The notes under the pieces are model-generated. The model was not told the DNA's origin and did no database searches. It worked only from the letters and a program-made list of their open reading frames with translations. Shown here piece by piece: positions 8,276 through 16,547 of a DNA stretch of 43,698 nucleotides (its first letter is position 1; the number at the start of each line of letters is the position of its first letter). This DNA comes from an uncultured bacterium (GTDB lineage Bacteria > Planctomycetota > UBA1135 > UBA2386): positions 1-43,698 of the forward strand of contig CALCZA010000160.1 in NCBI GenBank assembly GCA_937906475.1, given 5' to 3'. The position numbers and the translations under genes were made by a program.

Positions 8276-10150
8276 ATGGATCCCCGCATCGTTGACAAGG
8301 TGAGTCGGTTTCCAACGGGGCCCGGCGTCTACCTGTTTCGCGATGATGCGGGCCAAGCGCTCTATGTCGGCAAGGCTGCCGACTTGCGTAGCCGCGTGCG
8401 CAGTTACCTCAAGCCAGGTGGCGATGGTCGCTACCAGTTGCGCTTCTTGGAGAACGAAGCGCGCGATGTTGAGTTCATCGCGACGGCGACCGAGCAGGAA
8501 GCGCTGCTGCTCGAGAACACCGTCATCAAGAAGCACAAGCCGCGCTACAACATCAAACTCAAGGACGATAAGGCGTTCTTGTTGCTGCGGCTCGACCGGT
8601 CGGAGCAGTGGCCGTGGTTTCGGTTCGTGCGTCGGCGCTGGGATGATGGCGCTCAGTATTTTGGTCCGTTCGCCTCGGCGAAGGCGGCGCGACGCACGCT
8701 GCGTTTACTGCATAAGATCGTGCCGTTGCGCGATTGTAGCGATGCCGTGCTCAACAACCGCGCGCGGCCGTGCATTAAGCACCAGATCGGTCGCTGTCCG
8801 GCTCCATGTGTCGAATTGGTTACGACGGATGATTACAATCGGCTGCTGGATCAGGCGGTACGCATCCTGCGCGGCGAGATCGGGTCGTTGGTGCATGACC
8901 TGAAGAAGCGTATGGCGCAAGCCGCTGAGGACCTCGAGTTCGAGCGAGCGCAGGCATTGAAGGAGCAGATGCAGGCGCTGCAGTCGGTCGCGGAACGGCA
9001 GGCCGTTGTTACGAGCGCTGGCGATGAGGACGTGGTGGGCGTCTACCGGCGTGGCAGCGAGGTGACGATTGCGTTCTTGGCGTTCCGCGGTGGCGCGCTC
9101 GAACAGTGTCGTCGCCACACGGTGACCAGCGAACTGCCTAATGACCTACTGCTCGCCGATCTGTTGGCGCGTCTCTACGAAGGCGATCGCTACGTGCCGA
9201 GCGCGTTGATCGTGCCGGAGATGCCTGCCGAACCGGCGATCCTGCGAGGCTGGCTCGAACAGAAGCGCGGCGGTCGCGTTGAGATGCACGTGCCGGCGCG
9301 CGGCATCCGAATGCAACACCTCAAGCTTGCGCAGCAAAACGCAAAGCTCGCTGACGAAGTAGCGGTCGATGCCGACTCGCGGCGGCGCTTTGCCGCGCAA
9401 CGTCTCGCCAAGCTGTTAGATCTCGACGAGGCGCCCGAGCGCATGCACTGCCTGGACATCTCGACGATGCAGGGCACCAATACCGTGGCTTCGCGCGTCT
9501 GCTTCGTCGACGGCCAACCGTTCAAGGCGCACTACCGCCGCTTTAAGATTTCGAAGGAGAACGCCGGTGACGATTTTTCGGCGATGGAAGAGGCGGTGCG
9601 ACGCAGCTTGGCGTTGTGCCTCGAGCGCGACGACGAGGAATTGCCGGACCTTCTGGTCGTCGATGGCGGCCGCGGCCAGCTTGCCGCCGCAGAACGTGCA
9701 CTCGTAGAGCTTGGCTTGCAGGGCGACCTCAAACTGTGCGGCTTGGCCAAGAGCCGTCTCAAGGGCGTGGGGGACGCGCGCGTCGAAAGTGGTGAACGCA
9801 TCTTCTTGCCCAGCCAGGAAACGCCGATCCCGTTGGGCCTAGACGAACCCGAAACATTGTTGGTTGCGGCGCTGCGTGACGAGGCGCATCGCTTTGCCAT
9901 CACCTATCACCGCAAGCAGCGCGGCAAGATCACTAGCGCGCTCGATGACGTCGCCGGTGTCGGTCCGGCCAGACGGCGCGCGGTGCTGCGCCACTTCGGG
10001 TCGTTGACCGCATTGCGGGCCGCATCGCGAGAGGACTTGCTAACGATGCCCGGCTTGCCGAAGGCGGTCGCCAACGCGATCTACTTGTGGCTGTGTCCGG
10101 CAGTCGGTGCGGGTGCCGATGATGTGCCGGATCCGCCCTTGCCGAACTGA
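8276..10150 (+). CDS. uvrC: UvrC, excinuclease ABC subunit C
   Basis: The dual nuclease of nucleotide excision repair, which cuts 3' and then 5' of a lesion marked by UvrB. The 624-residue protein has all family parts. The N-terminal GIY-YIG nuclease has GVYLF (17-21), YVGKA (30-34) and the catalytic Arg at about 39. A UVR motif (DLEFERAQALKEQMQAL) pairs with UvrB. The RNase H-like UvrC core has CLDISTMQGTNTVAS and LLVVDGGRGQLAAA, and there is a C-terminal double helix-hairpin-helix (DDVAGVGPARRRAVLRHFGS... LTMPGLPKAVANAI). Length is normal. It converges on the next, minus-strand gene with a 31-bp gap and no clear hairpin. Confidence 0.97.
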   Translation: MDPRIVDKVSRFPTGPGVYLFRDDAGQALYVGKAADLRSRVRSYLKPGGDGRYQLRFLENEARDVEFIATATEQEALLLENTVIKKHKPRYNIKLKDDKAFLLLRLDRSEQWPWFRFVRRRWDDGAQYFGPFASAKAARRTLRLLHKIVPLRDCSDAVLNNRARPCIKHQIGRCPAPCVELVTTDDYNRLLDQAVRILRGEIGSLVHDLKKRMAQAAEDLEFERAQALKEQMQALQSVAERQAVVTSAGDEDVVGVYRRGSEVTIAFLAFRGGALEQCRRHTVTSELPNDLLLADLLARLYEGDRYVPSALIVPEMPAEPAILRGWLEQKRGGRVEMHVPARGIRMQHLKLAQQNAKLADEVAVDADSRRRFAAQRLAKLLDLDEAPERMHCLDISTMQGTNTVASRVCFVDGQPFKAHYRRFKISKENAGDDFSAMEEAVRRSLALCLERDDEELPDLLVVDGGRGQLAAAERALVELGLQGDLKLCGLAKSRLKGVGDARVESGERIFLPSQETPIPLGLDEPETLLVAALRDEAHRFAITYHRKQRGKITSALDDVAGVGPARRRAVLRHFGSLTALRAASREDLLTMPGLPKAVANAIYLWLCPAVGAGADDVPDPPLPN

Positions 10151-10181
10151 TCGTGTTCGCTGCCGCCCCTGCTTATCGTCG

Positions 10182-11435
10182 CTACTCGGGATCGCCGGCG
10201 GCGACATCCTGCGGGGGTGCCTGCCAGACGCGCACCCGTTCGGCGCGGCGGTTGTTCGCCTTGGTGACTTCAAAGGCGTAGCCATTGAGGTCAATGCGGT
10301 CGCCGGCGGCCGGCACCGAACCAAGATTTTCCGACAAAAACCCCGACAGCGTCTTGCGGTCGGTTTCGACTCCTTCGATCGACAGAATCTCGAACACGTC
10401 GGCGATCTCGGCGATGCCGCGGCAGACCAGCGAGCCGTCGGGGCGTTCGAGAATGGACGTGTCGTCGGTGTCCGACTCGTCCTCGATCTCGCCGACGATC
10501 TCTTCGAGCACGTCTTCGAGCGTGACGATGCCCTGCGTCGAGCCATATTCGTCGACGACGATCGCCATGTGACGCTTGCCCAATTGGAAGCGGCGCAGGA
10601 CGTGATTGAGCGTCGCCGATTCGGGTACGATCAACAGTTCGACCATCAACGACTCCCAGTCCGGAATCGGCTTGTCGAGCAGCGAGAACATCAAGTCCTT
10701 GGTCAGGATGACGCCCTTGACGTCATCGAGTTCGCCGGTCGGCGTGTACGGAAAGCGGCTGTGGCTGGTGCGTGTCACCCGCTTCAGGTTGTCTTCGGCC
10801 GGACAGTTGCCAGATAGGTAGGTGACGCGATCGCGCGAGACCATGACTTCCTTGGCGGTCAGGTCGCGCAAGCGCGACGCATTGTGGATCAGTTCGCCGG
10901 TGAAGCTCCCGAACGCGCCTTGTGATATGCCGGCGGTCGTCATGACGCGAATCTCATTGAGCGAGATAGACGGACCGTTGTCGGCGCGTGCGAACATTCG
11001 GGCCAGTCCGCGCGTCAAGAACAGCATCGGCCAAACCGCGATGCTCATTACTTGCACGATGCCGGTGATTGGTAACGCCAGTTGGTCAGCGTGCACGACA
11101 CCGATCGTCTTTGGAACGATCTCGGTGACGGCCAATACGGTGATCACGAAGACTGCCGCGAACCAAGCTTCCGAGACGCCGGGGAATGCCCCGGCGAACT
11201 GGACCGTGGCCAGGGCAGCACCACCGGAGTTCGAGATCGTGTTGACGATCAGGATGGCGGCAATTGGCCGGGCTGGATCTTTGCGATAGCGCTGCAGCAG
11301 CTTGCCGAGCCGGCTGCCGGTCTGCGCCAAGGCTTCGACACGAGCTGGACCTACGCTGAGCAGCGTCGCTTCCGAAATGGAGCAGACGAAGGAGAACAGC
11401 AGGGAAAGCGTGACCGCAACAACAAACAGGAGCAT
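10182..11435 (-). CDS. CNNM/CorC-type membrane protein with CBS domains
   Basis: A 417-residue inner-membrane protein of the CNNM/HlyC-CorC group, whose better-known members take part in magnesium or cobalt homeostasis. The N-terminal DUF21/CNNM membrane domain spans about residues 1-150 with several hydrophobic helices (the first is LLFVVAVTLSLLFSF) and the family signature EIVPKTIG. Two CBS domains follow (from TAKEVMVSRDRV, and around VVDEYGSTQGIVTLEDVLEEIVG), ending in a small C-terminal transporter-associated domain (DRIDLNGYAFEVTKANNRRAERV). I moved the start to the ATG before LLFVVAV; the 21 codons upstream look unlike a membrane-protein N-terminus. The old 'haemolysin' label for this family should not be taken literally. 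Confidence 0.93.
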   Translation of the reverse strand: MLLFVVAVTLSLLFSFVCSISEATLLSVGPARVEALAQTGSRLGKLLQRYRKDPARPIAAILIVNTISNSGGAALATVQFAGAFPGVSEAWFAAVFVITVLAVTEIVPKTIGVVHADQLALPITGIVQVMSIAVWPMLFLTRGLARMFARADNGPSISLNEIRVMTTAGISQGAFGSFTGELIHNASRLRDLTAKEVMVSRDRVTYLSGNCPAEDNLKRVTRTSHSRFPYTPTGELDDVKGVILTKDLMFSLLDKPIPDWESLMVELLIVPESATLNHVLRRFQLGKRHMAIVVDEYGSTQGIVTLEDVLEEIVGEIEDESDTDDTSILERPDGSLVCRGIAEIADVFEILSIEGVETDRKTLSGFLSENLGSVPAAGDRIDLNGYAFEVTKANNRRAERVRVWQAPPQDVAAGDPE

Positions 11436-11590
11436 CGATCGGTTGCCCGGAGGGGCGTCCCGCAGAGTAGGGGCGCTGGCACAGCAGGTCCACTGCAAGC
11501 CGCGGTTGCCAGCAGGATGTTGCGGCGACCGGGGGCCGACGTGCTCGGCTGGGCCCGGGGGCGGTTGGCGCTAGCGGTCGGCTGGGCCGA

Positions 11591-12943
11591 CTAGCTTAGC
11601 GCCGGTTGCGCGAGCTTGGCATCCTCGCAACCAAAGATGTATTGGCCGCCCTTGATCCGGACTGTCACCTTGGAGCCGCTACCGAGGTCGTTATCGAGGA
11701 TCATCTCGGTGATCGGATCTTCGATGTTGCGCTTAATCAGGCGGCGCAATTCTCGCGCACCAAACTCTTCGCTGAAGCCGTCCTTCGCGAGTCGCACCCG
11801 CACTTGTGGCGAGAACGAGATCGCGATGCCGCGTCGTTTCAGTAGGTCCGTCACCTCGCGCAGCATGTTGCCGGCGATGCGTTGGCAGACCTTCTGGTCG
11901 AGCGGGTTGAACATGATGATCTCGTCGATGCGGTTGACGAACTCGGGGCGGAAGAACTCGCCCAGCGCCTCGTTGGTCACTTGCTTGAGATCGATATCGT
12001 CCAAGCTCTGACGTTGGTGCGCCGCCGAGAAGCCCATGCGTGTGCGCACCGCGTCGATCTTATCGATGCCGAGGTTACTCGTCATCAGGATCAATGCTTG
12101 GTTGAACTGCACCGTCTGGCCCTTGCTGTCTGTGATGATGCCCTCGTCGAGCAACTGCAGCAGCAGATTGTGAACCTTGTAGTGGGCCTTCTCGACTTCA
12201 TCAAAGAGCACGACGGAGGTCGGCTTCTTCTTGATGCCTTCGGTCAGGAAGCCACCTTCGTTGTGGCCGATGTAGCCAGGTGGCGAACCGATCAGCTTGG
12301 CGTATTCGTGCGGCAGCGCATACTCGCTGCAGTCGACGCGGATCATCGCGCCGGGGTCGTTAAACAAGCTGCGCGCCATCGACTTAGCCAGCTCGGTCTT
12401 GCCGGTGCCGGTGCGGCCGACCAACAAGAACGTGCCGACCGGATGGCTCGGACGCTTGAGGCCGACGGCGGACTTCTTAACGGCGCGGACTAGCGACGAG
12501 ATGGCGCTGTCTTGACCAATGATCTGTGTGCGCAAGCTGCGCTCGAGGCTGCTGACGCGGCGGAATAGTGACTGGCGGGCCGCGTCGTTGTCGGGTTGCG
12601 GCAAGAACGGGTCATCTGTAGCGATGGCCGCGTTGTCTTCGTTGGTCGGAATGCTGACCTGATGGATCTCGAGCGACGGGTTGACGTCGATGCAGATCTG
12701 GTAAAGGAGCTCTTCTACGATCTCTGGGTCGTAGCCTTCGTCCATGCGACGAACGGCGCCGAGCACCTCTTTCTCGAACGATGGGACGCACGAGCGTACG
12801 ACCCTGTGTCGGTAGTCCGACTTGTTCGTAATCGGCGCTGCATGCAGCTCCTGAAGAAGGTCTTCGCTGCAACAGCGGACCTTGATGAACTCGTCTATCA
12901 AGTCGAAATACTTAATCACGAACGCTGCGCCTGGATGCTTCAA
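11591..12943 (-). CDS. Single-ring ClpB/ClpC D2-like AAA+ ATPase
   Basis: A 450-residue Hsp100-like ATPase with only one AAA+ module, of the second (D2) type. Visible parts are Walker A GRTGTGKT (176-183), pore loop GYIG (223-226) in the ClpB/ClpC context GSPPGYIGHNEGG, Walker B VVLFDE (244-249), sensor 1 TSN (288-290), the FRPEFVNRIDE arginine-finger box (331-341) and sensor 2 GAREL (395-399). The first 135 or so residues are not a Clp N-domain and match nothing I know; they include the paired cysteines CC at 24-25. MGF (303-305) sits where ClpA and ClpC carry the IGL/VGF tripeptide that docks on ClpP; ClpB lacks one. The start is TTG, supported by an AGGGA ribosome site; a stop codon lies two codons upstream. 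It is divergent from a Ser/Thr kinase across a palindromic intergenic region. Confidence 0.85.
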   Translation of the reverse strand: MKHPGAAFVIKYFDLIDEFIKVRCCSEDLLQELHAAPITNKSDYRHRVVRSCVPSFEKEVLGAVRRMDEGYDPEIVEELLYQICIDVNPSLEIHQVSIPTNEDNAAIATDDPFLPQPDNDAARQSLFRRVSSLERSLRTQIIGQDSAISSLVRAVKKSAVGLKRPSHPVGTFLLVGRTGTGKTELAKSMARSLFNDPGAMIRVDCSEYALPHEYAKLIGSPPGYIGHNEGGFLTEGIKKKPTSVVLFDEVEKAHYKVHNLLLQLLDEGIITDSKGQTVQFNQALILMTSNLGIDKIDAVRTRMGFSAAHQRQSLDDIDLKQVTNEALGEFFRPEFVNRIDEIIMFNPLDQKVCQRIAGNMLREVTDLLKRRGIAISFSPQVRVRLAKDGFSEEFGARELRRLIKRNIEDPITEMILDNDLGSGSKVTVRIKGGQYIFGCEDAKLAQPALS

Positions 12944-12950
12944 GTGTTAG

Positions 12951-12955
12951 TCCCT
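12951..12955 (-). promoter_or_regulatory. Ribosome-binding site for the TTG-started AAA+ gene
   Basis: On the minus strand AGGGA stands 7 nt before the TTG at 12941-12943. An in-frame TAA just upstream excludes earlier starts. This is the reason to accept an unusual TTG start instead of the GTG eight codons later. Confidence 0.6.
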
Positions 12956-12976
12956 GTGCCCTGGTCATGGCATATA

Positions 12977-12991
12977 CTTGATCGGATCAAG
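12977..12991. promoter_or_regulatory. Perfect palindrome, candidate operator
   Basis: CTTGATC-G-GATCAAG is a perfect 7-bp inverted repeat around a central G. It lies in the 117-bp region between the divergent AAA+ and kinase genes, 34 bp from one start and 69 bp from the other. Its size and position suit a dimeric repressor controlling both promoters, or a start-site element for one of them. No convincing paired -35/-10 boxes could be assigned. Confidence 0.45.
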
Positions 12992-13060
12992 CGGTGGATC
13001 GACTTGACGCTGGCCTGCATGATTGCTCCAACTCCTGTCGTGGTGCGCTGATAGACACTT

Positions 13061-14152
13061 GTGATTACACCGACAAAACTACTGGCGTTGCTCGTTCATC
13101 GTGGTGAAGTGCCTCCTGACGTCGCTCGTGACGCAATGGCGTCCGGTGCCCCCGGACCTTTCTTGGTCGAGAAGGGCGTCTGCAGCGATGCGCAGTGGCA
13201 AAAATGGTTGCGCTCCGAAGGCGGCACGCGGCCCCAGCTAACTCGCTATGAATTGGGCGAACTGATCGGTGAAGGTGGCGTCGGTCGCGTGTTCGCCGCG
13301 AAGGACCAGACCGATGGCACCGAAGTCGCGTTGAAGATCCTGAAGCCTGAGTTCGCCAACGATGAAGTTCAGACCGAACGCTTCGTCCAAGAAGCGCGGT
13401 TGTTGATGAGTCTCGACCACGACCATTTGGTCAAAGGACTGCGCATTGCGAAGGAAGGCAGCACGATCTTCTTCGCGATGGAGCGGCTGCCGGGGCGTTG
13501 CTTGCAAGACGTAATCGCCGACGACGACTTCGACAACGGGGGTCGCATTGACGAAGACCTCGCGTTGCAGGTAGTTGTCGATGTGGCAGGTGCTTTGCTT
13601 GCGCTGCACGAGAAGGGCTTGGTGCACCGTGACGTCAAGCCTGGCAACGTGATTTGGTCCGAACAACGTGGTGCTGTGTTAATTGACCTCGGCTTCGCTC
13701 TGCAACGTGGCAACGCCGACGCGAGCGAGACCACTGCGGGCACCGTGCACTACATCGCTCCCGAGCAGGCCCGCGGTGATGGCCAACTCGATGTGCGCGC
13801 CGACATCTATGCGTTGGGCGCGACGCTCTATCACTTGACGACTGGTTCCTTGCCGTTCGAAGGAACGTCCGAAGAGGTGCTCGCCAAGCAGGTGCTCGAG
13901 TCTCTGTCCGGCGAACGCATCCGCGACTTGGAGTTGTCGCCGCAACTGCACTACTTCCTCGAGAAGATGATGGCCAAGGATCCGGAAATGCGGTTCCAGG
14001 GTCCGGCTCAGTTGCAGCAAGACGTGCAGGCGTTCTTGGCGCAGCGCAAGCATCAGAAGGAAACAGAAGATCGTCAGCGTGGCCGCCCGAAGCTCGGTGA
14101 CCGCCGCAACCGGGCGGTGCAGGATCGCAACAGCCGTCGCCGCCGTCGATGA
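13061..14152 (+). CDS. Hanks-type Ser/Thr protein kinase (cytoplasmic)
   Basis: A 363-residue protein kinase. The catalytic domain spans about residues 62-335: Gly-rich loop GEGGVG (70-75), ATP-binding lysine in VALKIL (K92), catalytic loop HRDVKPGN (189-196), the metal-binding motif as DLG (209-211) instead of DFG, and APEQ (233-236). The DLG variant occurs in many active kinases. The 60-residue N-terminal part resembles small helical modules found before planctomycete-type kinases. The C-terminus is a very basic Arg/Lys tail with no membrane segment, so the enzyme should be cytosolic, perhaps bound to nucleic acid or to an acidic partner. It starts with GTG and overlaps the next gene by ATGA. 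Divergence from a Clp-like ATPase makes that ATPase a candidate substrate or co-regulated partner, but only by position. Confidence 0.92.
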   Translation: MITPTKLLALLVHRGEVPPDVARDAMASGAPGPFLVEKGVCSDAQWQKWLRSEGGTRPQLTRYELGELIGEGGVGRVFAAKDQTDGTEVALKILKPEFANDEVQTERFVQEARLLMSLDHDHLVKGLRIAKEGSTIFFAMERLPGRCLQDVIADDDFDNGGRIDEDLALQVVVDVAGALLALHEKGLVHRDVKPGNVIWSEQRGAVLIDLGFALQRGNADASETTAGTVHYIAPEQARGDGQLDVRADIYALGATLYHLTTGSLPFEGTSEEVLAKQVLESLSGERIRDLELSPQLHYFLEKMMAKDPEMRFQGPAQLQQDVQAFLAQRKHQKETEDRQRGRPKLGDRRNRAVQDRNSRRRRR

Positions 14153-14523
14153 CCGTTGCTCGCGAACCAGGCTTTCCGTACGAGTTCGAGTGCAAGCGCT
14201 CGGGCAACTGCTGTGCGATCCCAGGCGGTTTCGTGCGTGTGACCGACGCAGAGCGATGTGCGATTGCGGCGCATCTCAATCTCAGCGAAATAGCGTTTGC
14301 TAGCCGCTACCTGCAACCGGATGGTGTGCACCTGAAGGAAGGCTTCGGCAATCGCTGCACGTTCTTGCAAGATGGAGCACACGCCGGTTGCGGTATCTAT
14401 CCGGTGAGGCCGCACAAATGTCGCGAGTGGCCGTTCTGGCCAGAGATCCTCACTGACGATCGTTTGCAGCAACTAGTCCAGCGCACCTGCCCCGGCATTC
14501 GCGCGATCGATGAAGGCAGCTAG
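14149..14523 (+). CDS. YkgJ-family cysteine-cluster protein
   Basis: A small (124-residue) protein of the YkgJ/PF03692 type, thought to bind zinc or an iron-sulfur centre through clustered cysteines. Cysteines stand at about 15, 21, 22, 37, 70, 81, 91 and 114. The typical blocks are present: an N-terminal C-x5-CC, a middle NRCTFL, and a GCGIYPVRPHKCREWPFWP segment that is the strongest family signature. The biochemical role of the family is not established. The start ATG overlaps the stop of the kinase gene, so the two proteins are made from one message and their amounts should be linked. The gene ends 53 bp before the convergent recQ stop. Confidence 0.88.
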   Translation: MTVAREPGFPYEFECKRSGNCCAIPGGFVRVTDAERCAIAAHLNLSEIAFASRYLQPDGVHLKEGFGNRCTFLQDGAHAGCGIYPVRPHKCREWPFWPEILTDDRLQQLVQRTCPGIRAIDEGS

Positions 14524-14576
14524 CAGAATGGCCGTCAGTGGGCTCTGTGCGGCTGCAGACTAGGTGACCTAACTAG

Positions 14577-16322
14577 CTATTGTTGCAGGCGCTTCCAGCG
14601 CCGGCGCCGCAGGTCGATGCGGCGCGGTTTGAGGTCGCTGGCCCGTTCGACATCGACGCGGGCGTTCTTGCCGTGGCGATGCACGCGCACGATGCAGCAG
14701 AGTCCGATGCCGGCGATGTCCAACCAGTCGCCGCGGCTGAGTCCGTGGGTTGGATCCGATTCTGGAACGGGTGCGTCGCTCTCGTCGCCGTCGCGAGGTT
14801 TAGAACTTTCTTGCGACTGCTCGGCGCGCTGCTCACGGCCGCGGATCAGCGGCTTCGCGTCTGGCATGTGTGCATCCTGCCATTCGTGTCTGCCGGTGCA
14901 GACGTCGCACGAACCGCAGCCGTCCTGCAGGTCATCGAAGCCAAAGTGTCGGTGGATCGTTTTCTTGCGGCACTCCGGTTGGTTGGCGTAACGGACCATC
15001 TTCAGCAGGCCCATCAGGTCATTTTGACGCTTGTCGGCGGGTAGCCAGATGGTGATTTCGTCGTTGTCGGGCACGCGCACAAGTTGCAGATCGAGGCCAG
15101 CATCACCAGTGGTGCAGCCAGCGGCTCGCATCAGGCGAAGCACGGTGTCGACGCGGCCGTCGTGGCGGTTCTTGTGTAAGAACGTCAGCCGCAGTTGCTC
15201 GACATCGGCGGCATGCAGGCGATCGCCGAGCGAAACCATGTGATTGACAAGATCGCGGGCAAACTCGGCGGTGGGGTTGGCCCACTCGGTGAAATTGCGC
15301 TGGATGACCAAGTCTTCTTCGCGGTAGAGCAACTCGCAGAACGCACCCTGGCCGTCGCGGCCGGCCCGTCCGACTTCCTGGTAGTAGGCCTCGAGCGTGC
15401 GCGGAATCTGCCAGTGAATGATGGTGCGGATGTCAGCCTTGTCGACACCCATGCCGAACGCATTGGTCGCCAGCATCAAGGCATCATCACGTTCCTGAAA
15501 CTTCGCTTGCTGCGTTCTGCGTTCGTGCGCCGAGAGGTCGCCGTGGTAGACCATCGGCCAGAAGTCGCGTCGCTGTAGTTCACTCTCTATTGCGCGCAGA
15601 TCCTTGATCAACGCGCAGTAGACGATCGCCGGACCACCCGTGCGGCGCAGCACTTCGGCCAGTCGGTCGAGCTTGTCCTGATCGGTCAAGGCCTCGTGAA
15701 CCGACAAGAACAAGTTGTCGCGCGAGATGCCGGTGTGGAACAGTCGTGCCTCGTCGAGACCTAAGACGGCGCGGATGTCTTCCTGTACTTGCGGGGTCGC
15801 CGTCGCTGTCAGGGCCAAGCACGGCACATCGCCGAGCAGCTTTCGAATCTCTCCGAGGCGCTGGTAGTCCGGTCGGAAGTCGTGACCCCATTGGCTCAGG
15901 CAGTGCGCTTCGTCGATGGCCAGCCGCTGCACATCGAGCTTCTGCATCGTCTCTAGGAAGGTGCCAACGCGGAACCGCTCGGGTGTCACGTAGAGCAGCT
16001 TGATCTTGCCATCGATGACGGCTTGCAAGCGCTGTTGCCGTTCTTCCTTGGTCAACATGCTGTGGATGCACGTCGCCGGTAGCTTGCGCTTGTGCAGCGC
16101 GGCGACCTGGTCGTCCATCAGCGCGATCAGCGGTGACACGACGATGGTCAGGCCATCGCCGACGAAGCCCGGTAGTTGGTAGCACAGCGACTTGCCATCG
16201 CCGGTCGCCATTAGGACCAGGGCAGACTCGCCGCTGAGGTGATGTTCGACAATCTCCCGCTGTGGTCCGCGGAAAGTCGAGAAGCCGTATAGCTCCTGCA
16301 GGGATTGGCTCAAGTCAGGCAC
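14577..16322 (-). CDS. recQ: RecQ-family ATP-dependent DNA helicase
   Basis: A 3'-5' DNA helicase used in recombination and stalled-fork repair. The 581-residue product has Walker A ATGDGKS (39-45), the DEAH box followed by the RecQ aromatic loop (AIDEAHCLSQWGHDFRPDY, 135-153), the helicase C motifs (TNAFGMGVDKADIR; QEVGRAGRDGQ) and the RecQ zinc-binding module (CRKKTIHRHFGFDD... GCGSCDVC). After the zinc module comes a short winged-helix-sized or unrelated tail rather than a clear HRDC domain. The last 60 residues are very basic. The start is GTG; no strong ribosome site is visible. It is on the same strand as valS, 225 bp downstream of it. Confidence 0.94.
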   Translation of the reverse strand: MPDLSQSLQELYGFSTFRGPQREIVEHHLSGESALVLMATGDGKSLCYQLPGFVGDGLTIVVSPLIALMDDQVAALHKRKLPATCIHSMLTKEERQQRLQAVIDGKIKLLYVTPERFRVGTFLETMQKLDVQRLAIDEAHCLSQWGHDFRPDYQRLGEIRKLLGDVPCLALTATATPQVQEDIRAVLGLDEARLFHTGISRDNLFLSVHEALTDQDKLDRLAEVLRRTGGPAIVYCALIKDLRAIESELQRRDFWPMVYHGDLSAHERRTQQAKFQERDDALMLATNAFGMGVDKADIRTIIHWQIPRTLEAYYQEVGRAGRDGQGAFCELLYREEDLVIQRNFTEWANPTAEFARDLVNHMVSLGDRLHAADVEQLRLTFLHKNRHDGRVDTVLRLMRAAGCTTGDAGLDLQLVRVPDNDEITIWLPADKRQNDLMGLLKMVRYANQPECRKKTIHRHFGFDDLQDGCGSCDVCTGRHEWQDAHMPDAKPLIRGREQRAEQSQESSKPRDGDESDAPVPESDPTHGLSRGDWLDIAGIGLCCIVRVHRHGKNARVDVERASDLKPRRIDLRRRRWKRLQQ

Positions 16323-16547
16323 GCGCCGGAACAGTAAGCGGCGTTTCCGTGAGGTTCGAGCTTAGTCCTATGGATGGCACCGAGAACGTCGATCCGTTTG
16401 CGTCAAAGTAGAGGCGAACCGACTCCAAGAGCCGTCCCCGCAAGGAGTGCGGCCGATCGACGCGTCACAGCCTGTCGTCGCGATCGATGGCGGTGCGCTT
16501 GCCGGATTGCATCAATTCCGTGAGCAAGGCAGCGAGCTGTCGTGGCG

